A stretch of 64,000 nt of DNA, from NCBI GenBank assembly GCA_905147135.1, contig LR990059.1, forward strand, positions 12,981,001 to 13,045,000. Reading direction: 5' to 3'. Source of the DNA: Blastobasis lacticolella. Lineage: Eukaryota; Arthropoda; Insecta; Lepidoptera; Blastobasidae. The translations under genes were made by a program, and so were the position numbers. Position 1 is the stretch's first letter. Every line of letters begins with the position of its first letter. The notes beneath the pieces are model-generated. The model saw only the letters and a program-made list of their open reading frames with translations, did not search any database and had not been told where the DNA came from. This document shows, in pieces, positions 37,948 through 52,900 of the stretch.

Positions 37948-40900
37948 CTACCCTATTGAGCCAGCGAAGGAAGCCAAGTGGTTCAGGAGGAACGGCATAT
38001 GCTCCTCCCTCAACGGGCACGGCGCGTAAGACATGCAGCTGCGACCGTTTCTTCCAGAGTACATTGCGTCCTCCACAGCAGTCGAGTTGATCACCGAAGA
38101 GACGATGCTGTTGCTGTAAAGACAATGGCAAACTTATCTTCTATTCTTTTACTAATTGCCAAACGTTTTTGCAAGATAAAACTTTTTAATTATTCACTTT
38201 ATCGTATCAGCCGAAAGACGCCTACTGCTCCCCCAGAGATCTCCACACAGGTCGGTTCAATGCCTACCGCATTCTGGTACAGTCTGCTACAGAGAAAACA
38301 TACCATAAATTTTGTATATGCTAGTCACTCTGCAGCTGACTGCACCTGCAACGTTTACCAGGTCTGCAATCCACGTTATCTCATAGGCATCGTCAGACTA
38401 TTTCCCCGCTGTGTTTCCCCTCGGGCAACCGTGTGGCAGCCGAACAATTGCTACGTTGCTAGTGCTACGGCCGAGACTCGGCTCGGACCCGGCTCGGTGT
38501 ATCGTGTCATCCTTGATGCTCATAATTACGGAAACTAACTTCAAGACTTTGCTCCAACCTCCAGCTGCATCAGGCTGGGCACCTGACTTTTGAGCCGCCC
38601 AACAGGCGACCCGCAAGGTGCACCCTCGCACAGCCCTGTCGTCTGACAGCATTTGTCTGGCGAATTCCAGCACAGCATCAGAACCGAATTCGGTATCGTC
38701 GAGGACTGAAAATGGTATATTACATTGCGGTTAATAAACAGGGTATTAGGTAGATACTTAAATATAATACTAATCATCTTTGCGTCTATGTCCCTGTGAG
38801 GGGTCCGTCTTGACCAGGATACAGGATTTGGCTGATAATTAAAATGAAACGACTACCATCTGACCTCCGTGACCCTGTTAACAGAGTAATTTCTTCTTCT
38901 CAGTAGGAGATTGTAACATGGTTATACATTTAATAACGCGCAGGTTTCATCACGATGTTTACCTCACCGTAATAGCATATCAGTTTATTGTTCAACTCAG
39001 ATTTAACTAATGTATATTTTAATAACTCAGAAAAAATCATTACTATGGCGGATCGAACTCGGTATTAGGCCACCGATTCCATTAGGTAGGTACTTACACC
39101 TGCAGAAATTATTCAAAACTACATCAGGCATCAGGCAGACCGTCCGTAGGTTTGTTATTATTATTGTGACTATAAAAGCACGTTGCGATCTCAAAGAGAA
39201 AAATTTATATACAGCGCAACCTCCGTCTGTTGCGCTACAACACTGGTGGCTCGACCTGTACAGTGCGGCAACAGGCCGATAACGGTAATCCACTAAACAG
39301 GCCCGCCGCCGCACTGGGCGCATGTTATGTGCGGCGGAGGTCAAGATGCAACAGATCTGAAAGCATTTTAATCCTGGATCACAATTTTATAACAACACAT
39401 TTTTGTAAAAAATTATTAATCCTTATCAACATGAGTGGTTACTAGGTGACCTACGCAGGCGCCACATCGTCCACTTCCAGAAATCAAACTATGGGCGATA
39501 GTAATCAGTTTTTGTTTTGTGCCAGGTTGTGCACGGGTAGACCAACGTTTTGTGGATCTTCTAAACGCCACAAAGTGGATTTTTTTATACTCGATAACGT
39601 TGGATAACATACGGCGCTCTCACAGTCTAATAGAATATAAACTTCTTTTTCTTATTACCTTTTTTGCTCATCTCACAAAGCGCCAACCAAAGAAATTGGT
39701 TCCCACAAAAGAAAACATCGTCTCCCAAGTCACTTTAGCGTCTGTACATGATGACGAGTGCGCAGCGAATGGCGCTTCAGGCCGCAACCGCGGTGGTGTG
39801 TGTTCTTGGTGGCTAGAGCCGCTCCGCCCGCGTTAGACCTCCACCGCAAATCGTATTTGCATGTGACACGCTTTTAGCATCGAGGTGGTGGCGGGCCGAT
39901 TGTGAAGGATACGCAGTGAGCATTTTAATGGTGACAAGCGCAGAAACAAAAATTCCACGGGTGTATAATCCATAGATTTATAGTATATAACATTAAATCA
40001 ATGGTATAATCATATAATAAGATTATATTCTCTTTGGGGGTTATACTGGCTGCATAGATAATTCCTTGTGAACTCAATCAGTTTGGCCATGATATTCTAT
40101 TTTGAAAAAACCACGTATTCTATTAAGATGACAGTTGTCTAAAGGCATGGAAGCAATTTAATATAGTTTATTTTTTGGGTTACAAAATAAAATTATCAGT
40201 GTCCATAGTAATGCATATCATTTAACAGGGCAAGGGGATCGTAACAACAACGTAAGTAATATCAAATGTGTTTTTTTCTGTACATACAAGCAAAATTTTT
40301 GACTATTTATTTATTTGTATACTTATGCATATTTTGTTATTTAGACATACATTTTTTTGCTTTAAGATTAAGCACCCATCTAACGGCATTTAACGGTATT
40401 AATGTAGTTATTTTAACAAAAGAGCGCACTCTTCCTTTAATGATAATCTTCACATAGGTACTTCCAAATGCATGAGTTATAGACGAAACTTTACCGAGTT
40501 TATTACGATATGAAGAAGTGATACAAATAATTGAACTCGACAGGTAATGCAGCAACTGTACCAGTTAGAAATATTTATAGACCAAGTTGCTGTGGTCGTC
40601 AAAGACGATGATTGTGGAGCAACTAAAAGACTTACTGTTAAAACTAGATTCGGACCAAAGACCGAATTCATCATAAGAGAAGGCGACATTGACTCCAGTG
40701 TGGATAATTCCGAGGACATTGTCGAATGCGATGAAAATGGTTTCAAGAAATGGTCGCGACACATCAGGATCGGAAAATCATACGTATTTAGTTCACACGC
40801 TGATTCAATGCTTGCGACACTCAGTAAGTTTCCATTAGAAGTTGAGGTCTGGGATGATTATGAAAGCGAACAAGCACTTTTCGTCGGTGTGGGACAAGTT

Positions 40901-43900
40901 CAGTGGGATCCACGTGTTTACAGATGGCTGGAGGATACCTCTGACTCACATAAAATACATGAACCTATAGGTGTCAAAATGAAGGCAGTGTTATGGGCAG
41001 AGTGTTGCTGCTCTATAGCCGGTGATGTAACCTATTTCGTAAGATTGCATGCTTTAGGAGATAGCGTGATAACTGAGTTTCAACAGCCTATAGATGCGAC
41101 GAATATATTTTGCTTTAGAAGTAACAAGTCTCCCACTATGATCGAATGTGAAAGAGTACTTGGTGAAAACATTAACTTCATAATGACGGCATGTATCTTC
41201 GAAAGTGTTACTTTGGAAGATCCAGATGTAGAAGAAGCAGCAACCCAGAGAATCGAAGTTTGCACTGAGCTACGAAGTTGTGCTAATGAACCCAAGCCTA
41301 TGGACTACAGATGTAAACATCTTGAAGAATTTAAACCGTTTAAGAAATTGCAAATCGAAAAGGTTCGGATGGGGGATATCGCAGGACCATGCGGAAATAC
41401 TAATTGTGCTTTAGCTCAAAAGGTAAAAAAATATCTTAGAAACTTGGAAGTTTACAAGCAACAAGCTTCTGGTATTCCTCTGGAGAATAAGGGGCCCCAA
41501 CAAGAATGCGGCCAATGTTTGTGCCCCGAGGATGTTTGGCATCGTGAAACTTGCATAGAAGCTGGGAATGCCGAAAAGTTAGAAACGGATAAGAAAGTGC
41601 CCGTAAAATGTCCGCATTGTGAAGGCTATAAAGATGAAAAACATTGTGACGGACCATCTGGACCATCTGAACCATCTGGACCATCAACCACAACTAACTA
41701 TTTATTAAGTACTTCTCAATTCTCAAGTGCTGTAGGTATCTATGGCCAGAATTATACAGTAAATAATGTTTCTGTTCATTACGATATGGAAATGGCTTTG
41801 AGAAACATGAACACAAATGAACCACTGGCAAGAAAAATGCCTAGTATATGTGGCTGCTCCAAACCAGAAGCAATCCGTAGTGCACCAGACTTACATCACG
41901 ACATGCGAAATCAAAATACGAACTGGAACAATAATCAGTTGGTTTATAATGTAGAGACATGTCAAACCGCTGATCCAAATCATACATCTTGTACTACAAA
42001 GCACAGATTTCCTACAGACAAAGAATGCACTTGTGAACCAATTAAGCCATATAAATTTTGTAAAACTTTGGATTGCGACTGTATAGCGAAAACATATTAT
42101 ATAGCTACAAGGAAGGTGCATAAGTCGTTTTGCCCGAGATATGTACATAAGGAAGAATGTCCAGTATTACTGGTCCCCGAAGAAGAAGAGCAACCTGAGG
42201 CTGTACATCCTGTGGTAGAGGACGAACCCGAACCTCTTCCATATGGATTACCGCCGATTTCACTTGGCCCCTGCCAAGTGCCTGGTAAACCGTGCTGTGG
42301 CCAAGACGGTTTCACCAAAATGTTTAGTAACGCGACAAAGACACATCAGCCATCCGGTTATACTAAACCGGAAAAAGTCTGCGTCTCTAAAGAATACGAA
42401 AGAATACAGACAGCTTTGAAAGATTATATGAAGAGTATGGAACCGAAACCGTTTAAGTGTGTAACAACACATAATGTAGACAAAGAAAAGCGGTGTTGTG
42501 ATGATGATCAAGTTCTAATGCACCTGACGGGTAAAAGTTGTTGCGTAGCACATAAATTAGATCTAGCAAATCAAGATGCAGATTAATATTGTAATTGGTA
42601 TCTACTTACCGCACACATGCTATTGATATATTTTATTTTGTAACCCAAAAAGTAAACAATAACGTCCGAATAAATTTTATACAAAACCTTATTTTGGTGT
42701 ATTTTATTCTTATTGCTAAAATAATTAGCTCTTTTCATGATATTATACTTTTTAAAATTGAATAACAGCTAAGCATTAAAAATTGTAAAAACGTAGAGTG
42801 CTCTCTTTTGTTAGTTTACATAAACGTAATTAAATAATTTGGCACATGCAATCACATTCTGACAGAAAAAATAAGAACATATAGGAGGTGAAAAAGTGTG
42901 ACGTGAATATTCTGACAAAAATGTTGAACTCTGCAGGTCATGCAGCGACAATTATACCTGTTCGAGCTATTCATTGACAAAGTGGGGATTTTGACCGAGA
43001 GCGACAAACTCGCCGATCCCCGTAGAAAATACATCGTCAGAGCATCATTTCGAAATATCCAATACATAATTAAAGAATGTATGTTATGTCCATCAGTCAA
43101 AGATGATTTCATAGAAACTGATGAAGATGGCCGTAAGAAACAGTCACGATACTTTCGGGTGGGTAAAACTATTTTATTTCAATCATGCCCCGATGAGCTT
43201 ATACCTCAACTGAAGACCGACCCATTACCTTTCGATTTATGGACTGATTTGGAGGGCGAGGAACCTGAGCTGATTGGCACTGGATCTATAATTTGGCACT
43301 CGGATTTCGTGAATTACTTAAGATCAACTGCAAATATATGTGTCGATCACCGTTCTCTAACCTTAAAAACTAAAGTCATATTGTATCATGAATGTTGCTG
43401 CGCGGAATGTGCTGACATATACGTTATTTTAAGACTAAGTGCTTTAGGGGATTGCATCGAAACAAAATTTCAACAGTTATTGTCTGAACCAGACATCTTC
43501 TTATTTAGGTCAAAGACAATTGACAGTACTTATCAATGCACAAGGATTGAACACGATGACGTGGATTATATTACGACCAATTCTATTTACGATAGTACAG
43601 TTAATGATGATCCGACTATTAGGGATGTAATTAATAAAAAGATTGAGGTTTGTACAGACTTACAAAGCTGTGCAGTGGGACAAAAGGGTCTAGATGAACA
43701 GGCTTGTAGCCTTAGTTACAATAAGCCTAAGGACCCGAAAGACGCAAAGGAAGTTAGAATGGGAGACATTAAGGGTCCTTGTGGCAATACCAGTTGTCCT
43801 TTAGCAAATAAGGTCAAAACTTACATTAGAAACATGGACGTCTACAAAAAGCAAGATTTTACTAAACCACCTGTTGCTAAAGGAGGAACAAGAAAGATAT

Positions 43901-46900
43901 GTGGTAAATGTGACTGTAAAGAAGACAAATGGCATCGTGAGGCATGTATCGAAGATGAGCTCAGACAACCAATTCAGAATCCAATTTGTCCAAAGTGTGG
44001 AGGTATTTCTCAAAATAAAGAGACTTGTGAACAAAAGAAGCAGAAGTTTTACAATACTGGAAACACACCTCTTTCCAGTAAAACACACATAACTCAATAT
44101 CTTGTCAGCACTACTAGGGAACCAGATGCTTTATTTCGGACCGACTACATTGTAAATAACCTCAGCCCTTATTACTTTAACGAAAGTAAGGCATCTACGA
44201 GTCAGAATAAACCTAAAGGGTGTAGCTGTCGTAATGGATGTCCATCTAAACTAAAACCTGTCCACCACACCAGTTCGAAATACGTAGTAAATGTGGCTAA
44301 CACATCCGATGGGTCGCAATTCACAAAAGGGAATGCCGATTCTAAAACTGAACAAAAACATAATTTTTGCCTAGACTTACCCGATGACAAAGATTGTAAA
44401 TGTAGTCCTCCTGTGCCACCGCCAGCATGTAAAACGTTAGACTGTGACTGTATCCAGGAGAGCATAAACTATAAAGCAAGAAAGGATCACCAAACATTTT
44501 GTCCCTCATATAAGCATAAGGAAAAATGTCCAGTAAATGATACCGAGGAAGAAGAAAAACTAGAGGAACCCGAGGAGGAGACTGTTCCTCTACCATATGG
44601 ATTGCCGCCGATACGTCTTGGTCCATGTCCCGTAATAGGGAGACCATGCAGTGTCCCGGATGGGTTTACAAGGATGTACCGAACCGCAGCACAGGCTCCA
44701 GCACCTCCCAGTTATAGCGATGCGGGAAAAGTTTGCTGTACTAAAGAATTTGAACGAGTCAAAAAGGCAATAAAGCAGTATATAAAGAAGCAGAAGGAAA
44801 ATGATATGCGATGTATTACCAGATATATGGTCGACACGGAAAGGAGGTGTTGTGATAGGGAGGCAACCCTGCAATGGCTGATGGGAGGAAAGAGCTGCTG
44901 TGGCGCACACAAAAAGGAGAATGAACCTAAGAAGTGAAAATACTCGGCTTTCACAAACATTTACTGAATATTTTATTTTGTAACCTTATTAGACATATTT
45001 AAAAAAATACCCGACTTTATAGTTTTACGAACTTCCTTTATCCCAACATGTATACCAAATGTAATTAATTGGAAACTGTCAAAAGTTAAACAGTCAATTA
45101 ACATTACTAACACAAATATAAAGTCTCTCTTAGATTACTTTCTATCAATGGAAGAATTCATTTCCGTACATTAGACTACTTTCAAATATCGATATATTTT
45201 TCTTAATACACCATTTATAGATTCACATGGATATTTTGAATTCATATTAATATAGGTTATACTATTTAAGAGCTTCACTCTTTTTTAAACACGTAATTTG
45301 AATAAAAAACAGAATCATGGCGGACGAAGAAGAAAATGACAAAAAGAAAGAAGAACCAAAAAAGAAAGGCCAATCTAAGTACAACTACAACTTTGGAGAA
45401 ATACATCCAGGTATGTGTATAAGGATTACTTATCCGATCTTATCCATAGTAATTATGTCTGTCCGTTACGTTTTTACGCCTAAACCGCTGAACAGATATG
45501 GATAACATTCAAAGAGGCAAAAGGATAGACTGAAATGTCCTTAACCACGCAACGGATTTTTCCCACAGTTAAAAAATTTATCCCAAAATGTTTATTTCAC
45601 AGAAGTATTAAAGCTTATTTGTTAAGTTTTATTTATTTGTCCTATTTACTCTTTCACTACTTACTAGCTAACGTGAAACATTACTTCTTCCCAAAGATTA
45701 GCCGGAGCAATAAAGGGTTTTACTGACTAACATGCATATTGTAGTAAAGAAAGGCTATGACAACCCTTGCGAAGTCTGGGCGGGTGCTAAGTAATATTAT
45801 AAATTCGCAATTTTAAGAATGGGTTTACTTTGACTTTTTGCTTTTAAAAGCTACTGAACCGATTTTAATGAAGTCTATACAGTGTAGATGCGTATGCTTA
45901 TGTAAGACTTATGTCCTTATGATACGTATTATATTAACTACATCTGATTGTCTTGTGGAACAGGCATACTCTTGTAGTTACAGGTTTCCTAGCGTGGATT
46001 ATCTACTAAGTACCTTAAGTTGCGTGGAAGTAATCGCTATAAGTGATACGGTCGCCTATTGGTTTTTACTTCCTATAATTTTTGTATTTTGTATCTGTTA
46101 GGTTAGGTTAGGAATTCATATCGGAATTACACAAGTGGATGTAATTTATTCCGACGTTAGTTTAGTTCTGTCTTTAAAAACATGTTGTATGGGAAGTTGG
46201 CTTGCCTTGGAGTGTGGCCTCATCTCACTTGAGAATAACGATAAAAGGCAATGTCAACAAACTTAGATGAAATAAAATAATTCCTACCAATATAATATAT
46301 ACGAAAGTAACTCTGTATGTTTGACGGTCTGTCTGTCTGTCTGTCTGTCTGTCAGTTACGCTTTCACGGCTTAATCACTCCACCGATTGGATGAAATTGG
46401 ATATGGAGATAGATTAGGACCTGAGGATGGACATTCCCGCAGAAAGCTAGTTGAAAATTGGATATATTTTAATAAATATGACATTTGCTTTGTAGGCGTT
46501 GTTATCGGTCACAAAACATGTAACCCGTTCATGGGTTACCATGTACCAGGAAACATGGGTTGGTTGTGGAATGCTGAAGCTCCAGGCAAGAAGGTATGTT
46601 TCTAGAACCATCGACGTATTTCACTTCTATATTTTTATATACTGAGGCAATTGTGTAACGAGGTCACCTGATGCAATGAATCCAATATTGAACAGCTTGA
46701 TATGCTGAACCCAATATTTCTGGTATTCCGCTTGTCATCAAGGGGAGTTGTCTTCGCGGCAAACGTCAAAAACTTTTGTAGTAATTTCAATAATTAGTTC
46801 GTATGCACTGCAGAAAATAATTGTCAATCACGTTAACCTTTACAGGTGAGACGAGGATGGACACCCGGAGGGATCGGCAAAAGTGTAGCCAAGCTGATGA

Positions 46901-49900
46901 CGTTCAGAGTTCCCCGAGGGGGAGGAGAGTCGTCAAAGAAAGAGAAGAAGAAGGGCAAGAGACGCAACCGACCCGGGGCAGATGTGGGAGGCGGGGACTC
47001 CGAACCAGAAGAGGCTTTGACCCCGAAACCTGCGCTCAAGGTCCAGAGAAAGGGCGATATATTCACAATACAGGTGAGTCTATTGTGTATTACTATTTTA
47101 AACCCTGTTGCCAAAAAAGGGGCATATGAGCAATTTTCATACAATTGAGACAATTTGGAGACCTTGGTTCTCCCCTGGGAACTTTTTGGGTGCAATTTGA
47201 TTATGCATATATTATTTAGAGCATGGATCTTTAATATCTAAGGTATTTTTGAAAAGGCCGTTTACGCTACAGCGAAATAGTTTGCGTCGTAATTTCGATT
47301 CCATACAACCGGTGTATGAAATCGAAATTCTGACGTAAACTTTCCCGCTGTAGCGTAAACTGGCATTTGGATCATTAACCATAGACCTCTAGAGCAGTTT
47401 TTCAGATTGCACCCAGAAAGTTCCCAGGGGGAGATCCAAGTTGTCTCGATTGTATGAAAATTGCCGTCGTGCCCGTTATTTTGCTAAGAAGAGTATTTGG
47501 ACTCATGGCTTCCGCTAGGTTGAGAGTAAGCACGGACTCGCTTATACTGTTCCATTGCTGGACAGTCAGGCATTCCATCACGCGCCACGTATTACACCCT
47601 CGCAATGAATTAGAAACACAGGCCGTGCTTTCGACCAAAGCAGCGGAATAAACTAACTTTAGAAAATTATAATTTGTATATTAGCAATTTTTTATTTGGT
47701 AATGATAAGCACCGAAATATGGTCAGGGCGGACCGCGAGCCCTTGCACGCGAGTGCACAACTGGGATATAAACCGAAACACTTAAACCGATTTCGGAAAT
47801 TCTATCATAAGTATTAAGCTTCGCTGTATTAGACCCGGAATTTCCCAAGAAAACGGGTTAAATATGGGCCGAAATATTTCGCAAAATACAATAGCTCTTT
47901 TTTATTTCCAGGTGAATCCACTGAAGGACTTAACAGACATAAATCCAAACGAAGACCCGTACGTTGACTGCGACCCGATGATATTCAAGATCATAAAGAA
48001 ACGGAGTCCCGAGGAGCAGGCTAAGGTGGAGGCCCGCAAGATGATAAAGTTGAAGAAGGAGAGAGACGCCGAAATACGGAAAGCATTATCAGAAGCGGTT
48101 GAGGATATCTGCAAGTGTGCTTACATGGACGTCTACTGCAACGACTTAACAGCTTTAGATAAGGTGATTGACCAGTGTCCGACATTTAAGGAGCCAGATT
48201 GTGTATGCAAATGCGAATCGCTTAGTTCATTGTCCAGCAATGCTACGTGGGATATTGAGTACACACCGCCTTTCGGCTGCTTCGACCTTGCCCCTCGGAA
48301 ACGGAAGACCTACATCCACGTGGAGACTCAGTATATTCCCGCTGATGCTGGAATACCAGATCCCAGGCCAAAGTGCAGAAAGTCCTGCATGTCTCTAAAA
48401 CCAAGGAAGAAGGCATCTAAGAAAATTTGTTGCGGGCGGTAGCACTATTTAACATGTGAAATAGTCATAATCAGTATACGTCTATATGATTAACATTGGA
48501 TCTTCCAAAGGTATAAAATAGCGCATAAAATCCGGGACACATCCACACGTAATGACACCGTTGTCAGTGCGGCATGTCACGTTGACCTGACGTGGAATTC
48601 ACGATGCCACGTGCAAATTCACGTCACGGTATCGTCGACGCCAAGACTTGTGCTTTTAAACTTAAATGTTTGAGGCTTTGAAAAGATCACCTGATACTTT
48701 AGCTATTTTCTGCTATTAGTCCAAGACTTGAGCATTCCGTAGTTTGTTTGTCGGTTAAAAATTAATTTGTCTTGTGCGGTCTACACCTAGTCAGTCCAAA
48801 TTTTCGAGAGTAAAACAAATAGGAAAATGATCGCGCCGAAACTGTACATGACACGACGACGTGCATTTGCTACTGTAATATGAATACCCAAGATTGTATT
48901 GTGGTGGTATATTATTATTATAGGTTTCTTTGTGAATATCATGTCATTTTAACTTCGCGTCACGCCGCGTCTCGTCGCCGCACCATTCACATTATCATGA
49001 CATTTTGATGAGACCGCGTGCGTTTGTTATGACTATACTCAGTATACCCCACGAGTATCGGACCTGGAGATGGTAGAATACGCTTCAACGCGTTAACTGC
49101 ATGAACGTACCTCTATATAGCTCCCTTACCGTAGGAACCTATAAGTACTTTTTGATTGACAAGCGCCACTCAGTAATTTCATACAACTAAGAATAACTTA
49201 ATACTACTTCAATACATTTTTTAATAAAAAAAAATTCGATTCAACAAAAAATAATAGGTAACATTGTATTATTGTTCGTTATCTAAGATGTCCGCGATTT
49301 TTAAATAATACGTAAATAAAGCGTTTGTGTGATTTCGAATGTTGCTTTGCCTTTCACTGTAGAATTTTGTTACGTATATGTAAAATGTTGTGGTATCTAA
49401 AATCTTAGTTCTAAAGGTTTTCCAAGAAGAAAACCAGACTCGCTGGTGTAACTTTTCCGTGCCGCATCCAAAAAAATTTTTTTTTTATGGATAATGTTTC
49501 CTGGACTATGAAACGGCTTGATCGATATTTATGACAATTTAAGAAAATCTTTAGATTAGCCCAGAGGGTGATGAAGGAAATCAATCACGTATTTCGGGAG
49601 AACTTGGAGCAGGAGCGTCGGTGGCCGAATGGTTAAGGTATCCGACTTGTAAGCGAGAGGTACCGGGTTCGAATACCACTGAGGCCATGTATTAATGACT
49701 ATGTGATTTTTATACATTAGTTGAATGCTAACTGATGCTCTAACGGTGAGTTTAAACGTGATGAAACCTGTACATTTAGGCTGAATGTGTAACCATCTAA
49801 TTTGGTCAGATTCACATGGTAGTAGCGTCACGGAGGTCAGATGGCAGTCGCTCCCTTATTTGACCTACCAAATCCTAGATCATGGTCAAGGCAGATCCCG

Positions 49901-52900
49901 GGCTCTCGCGCGCGAAAGCATAACCGGGACATCAACGCCACCATGACCATTTCGAAAGAACTTGGAGCGTCGGTAGTGTCATGGCTAGCGGGTTGGCCTC
50001 GTAACCTAGAGGTACCGAGTTCAACCCCCAGTGACATTTCACCCATGATTTCTTCTGAGTAATTTTAAGTTTATACTATTATATGCTGTTACGGTAAGGG
50101 AAACATCGTGAGAAAACCTGCTCATTCAGGCTACTGAATGTAACCGTACTCCAATCTGGCCAGGTTCCTAGGGTCACAGAGGTCAGATGACAGTTGTTTT
50201 ACGATCTGCTAAACCCTGGCTGTGTGGTGTCCGGAGTAGAATAGCACCAGCCCCGTAAACTCGTGGGTGTCGTAAACTTTTACCGAGTATCCGTAGACTA
50301 AAACGGGCAGCAGCTTTTTCTATTGTTATATTTACAACACTGCGATCTCCAACCCGCTTGCCAAGCGTGGAGATTATGGCAATAACCTCCCCTTTCGTGG
50401 AAAAAGCTCTAAGTCCTACAGTGGACTGTTATGGGTTATGACGGAACCCTGGATTATGGTCATGCGTACCCCTAATCTGATGCAGGAAAAAGTGCTAGGA
50501 AGACTTACTTCGGGAGAACCGGTCGTCAGAGAACTGGTACGCAAACTTCTTCACAAACAGCGGTACCAGTACCGTGGTGGCGAGCACCACAGCGCCGCCC
50601 AGCGCCAGCGCCGTCGGGTTGAGGTTCACCGAGGGTAGGCCCTGGATATGATAATCTATATATAGTATACAAAACAATGTCGCTTTCCTGTCTCTTGCAC
50701 GCTTAGATGTTTTGAGCTACGCAACGGATTTTAATGCGGTTTTCAACAATAGAGTGATTTAAGAGGAAGGTTTATAAGCAAGAAAAAAGGGTGGGTAGGT
50801 GTAAAGTAGGTGTACGCAAACGAAGTCGGGCCGGATCCACTAGTGTAAATATAAAAAATTCGATGTATGCTCCCAGTGGACTCTGAAACGGTTGGATCGA
50901 TTTTGATGAAATCGGGCAATCTTTAGATGAGCTCAGTAATACATTATAAAGTCATTATGATTCCAGTTGTCATTGCTGTAAAACTTTTGCTATGATAGTA
51001 TGTTACTAAAACTATGAAATGCATAATGAGCAGTTTTCCAATAGGTTCTAAAGCATTCGTAACCACTCCCTAGATGGCGCCCCGACAATTTTGGTAATGA
51101 GCAGTTTTCCAATAGGTATCTAAAGCATTCCTAACCATTCACTAGATGGCGCCCCGATAATTTTGGTAATTGATAATCGCTTGAAATAGGTTCTTAACAA
51201 ACAGGATATAAACACTGGGTACGTTGTATTGAATAATATTGTATTTGTCAATAGTTTTAAACCATATTAGAGGTTGTAATAATAATGGAACATAGTGCCA
51301 ACTTCTATAAATATTTCTTTTTACACTTCTTTCAACCTTTGACAGTTATGTTCATATTAAGAAACATTTTATTTTTAAGTTTTGTATTAGTTGGCTGCAT
51401 GAAATCACTGCCATCATCATACAGATTAAAAAATGAATTACCAAAATTGTAGGAGCGCCATCTATTGATGCTTTTTGAAACAAACTATCAATACCTACTG
51501 GAAAACTCCTCATTGATAATCGCTTCAAATAGGATCTCAGCAAAGAGGATATAGACACTGGGTACGTTGTATTGGATAATATTGTATTTATCAATAGTTT
51601 TTAACCATTTAATTAATAAATTATTACAAACAAAACAAATATAAATTTGACTGAGTCCATTCGTTTCATGGACACTAGGATCAAGAATGGACACAATACA
51701 ATTTACAGATAATATGAAAGGTTTGTATTAAAATACATTTCATTGAACCTTTTGGTAAAAAATTACCAAAATTGTAGGATCGCCATCTATTGATGCTTTT
51801 TGAAACCAATTGACAATACCTACTGGAAAAGTCCTCATTAAATAAACACGGGTAGAACAAAGGAGCTGGTATATACGTGGATACGTAGTTTGATATCCGT
51901 AAGCCAGAGGGTTGGCAAACCTATGGGTTCGATTTCTACACGTATCTTAAACTTCAGAATATGACGTTTGGTCACTTGTGACGTAAGCCCCAGGGAATCA
52001 TGGGAACTAGGTGCCTACTGCCAGTATCAGGAAGAGGCCCGACGACTACATGAAAAGCAACATCGCTGAGTCGATTACGGGAGTTCACTCTGGTAAAGCA
52101 GCTTTGCCCGCGTAGCACTGTTTAATATGTCCATGGGTTCAACTGTCCGGTCAAGGGGTAGTTCATATAGTCCGCAAAGCAAATGTGGGTTACAGCAGTC
52201 GGACCACGTTGCCAAAGGGAATCGGACCATGGGAATTTTACGATAGGGGAATAGGATCATTGGAGAATGCGTGATTAGTGTGGAATGAAACCACTTGCTT
52301 CTAAACCTCTACAATGAACGAGGATAGGTTGCAGAGGTAGATATGAAACACAGCACGTTCCCGCGCACCAGATGGCGTAGTTGTAAAGACGTTGTAGCGG
52401 CCACTACGCTACCGCTACGCCACACCTACGCCTCCGCTAAGGCTTCGCTACGCCTCCGCTTCGCCACAGCTACGATACCGCTACTCTACCGCAACGTAAT
52501 CGCTGTCGTGTGTCAGGGTTAATAATATAAGAAACTAAACATTATATATTCCCTTATAGTCCCGTGCATGAATATTCCTCTCCTGTTTACCTTCGTTGAC
52601 TGAATCGCCTTACCACCTACCCGGTTAATTCAAATGCATTATTGCGGCAAAATTATTATTTCCAAGATAATTTATTTCGCGAATTAATCTGCTATGTTAT
52701 TCTCTATGACAACATCCGTGAGCCCAACGATGAAACGTGACAGATCGTGGCCAGACTTCCATAGCAACGCACAAGTTACTGTTGAAATATTGTTATCATC
52801 CGACAGAACATCCTACATTTCATTGTTGCGTTAGGATGTTTCTTAGATAATTGTACCCCAAACATACTTAATAAATCATAACAAAAGTAGACCACGTTAT

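Noticed and set aside
37814..38131. 105-codon minus-strand frame as the protein
   Set aside because: Overlaps the true last exon of the minus-strand gene, but in the wrong frame; the spliced frame with the AG at 38114-38115 fits the upstream exons.
47864..47911. Upstream in-frame start at 47864 for the last exon of the gene at 45317
   Set aside because: This stretch is intron; TTTTTTATTTCCAG at 47898-47911 is a strong acceptor and the frame joins exon 3 in phase 0.
52390..52500. Regulatory palindrome
   Set aside because: A degenerate CGCTACGCC simple repeat explains it.
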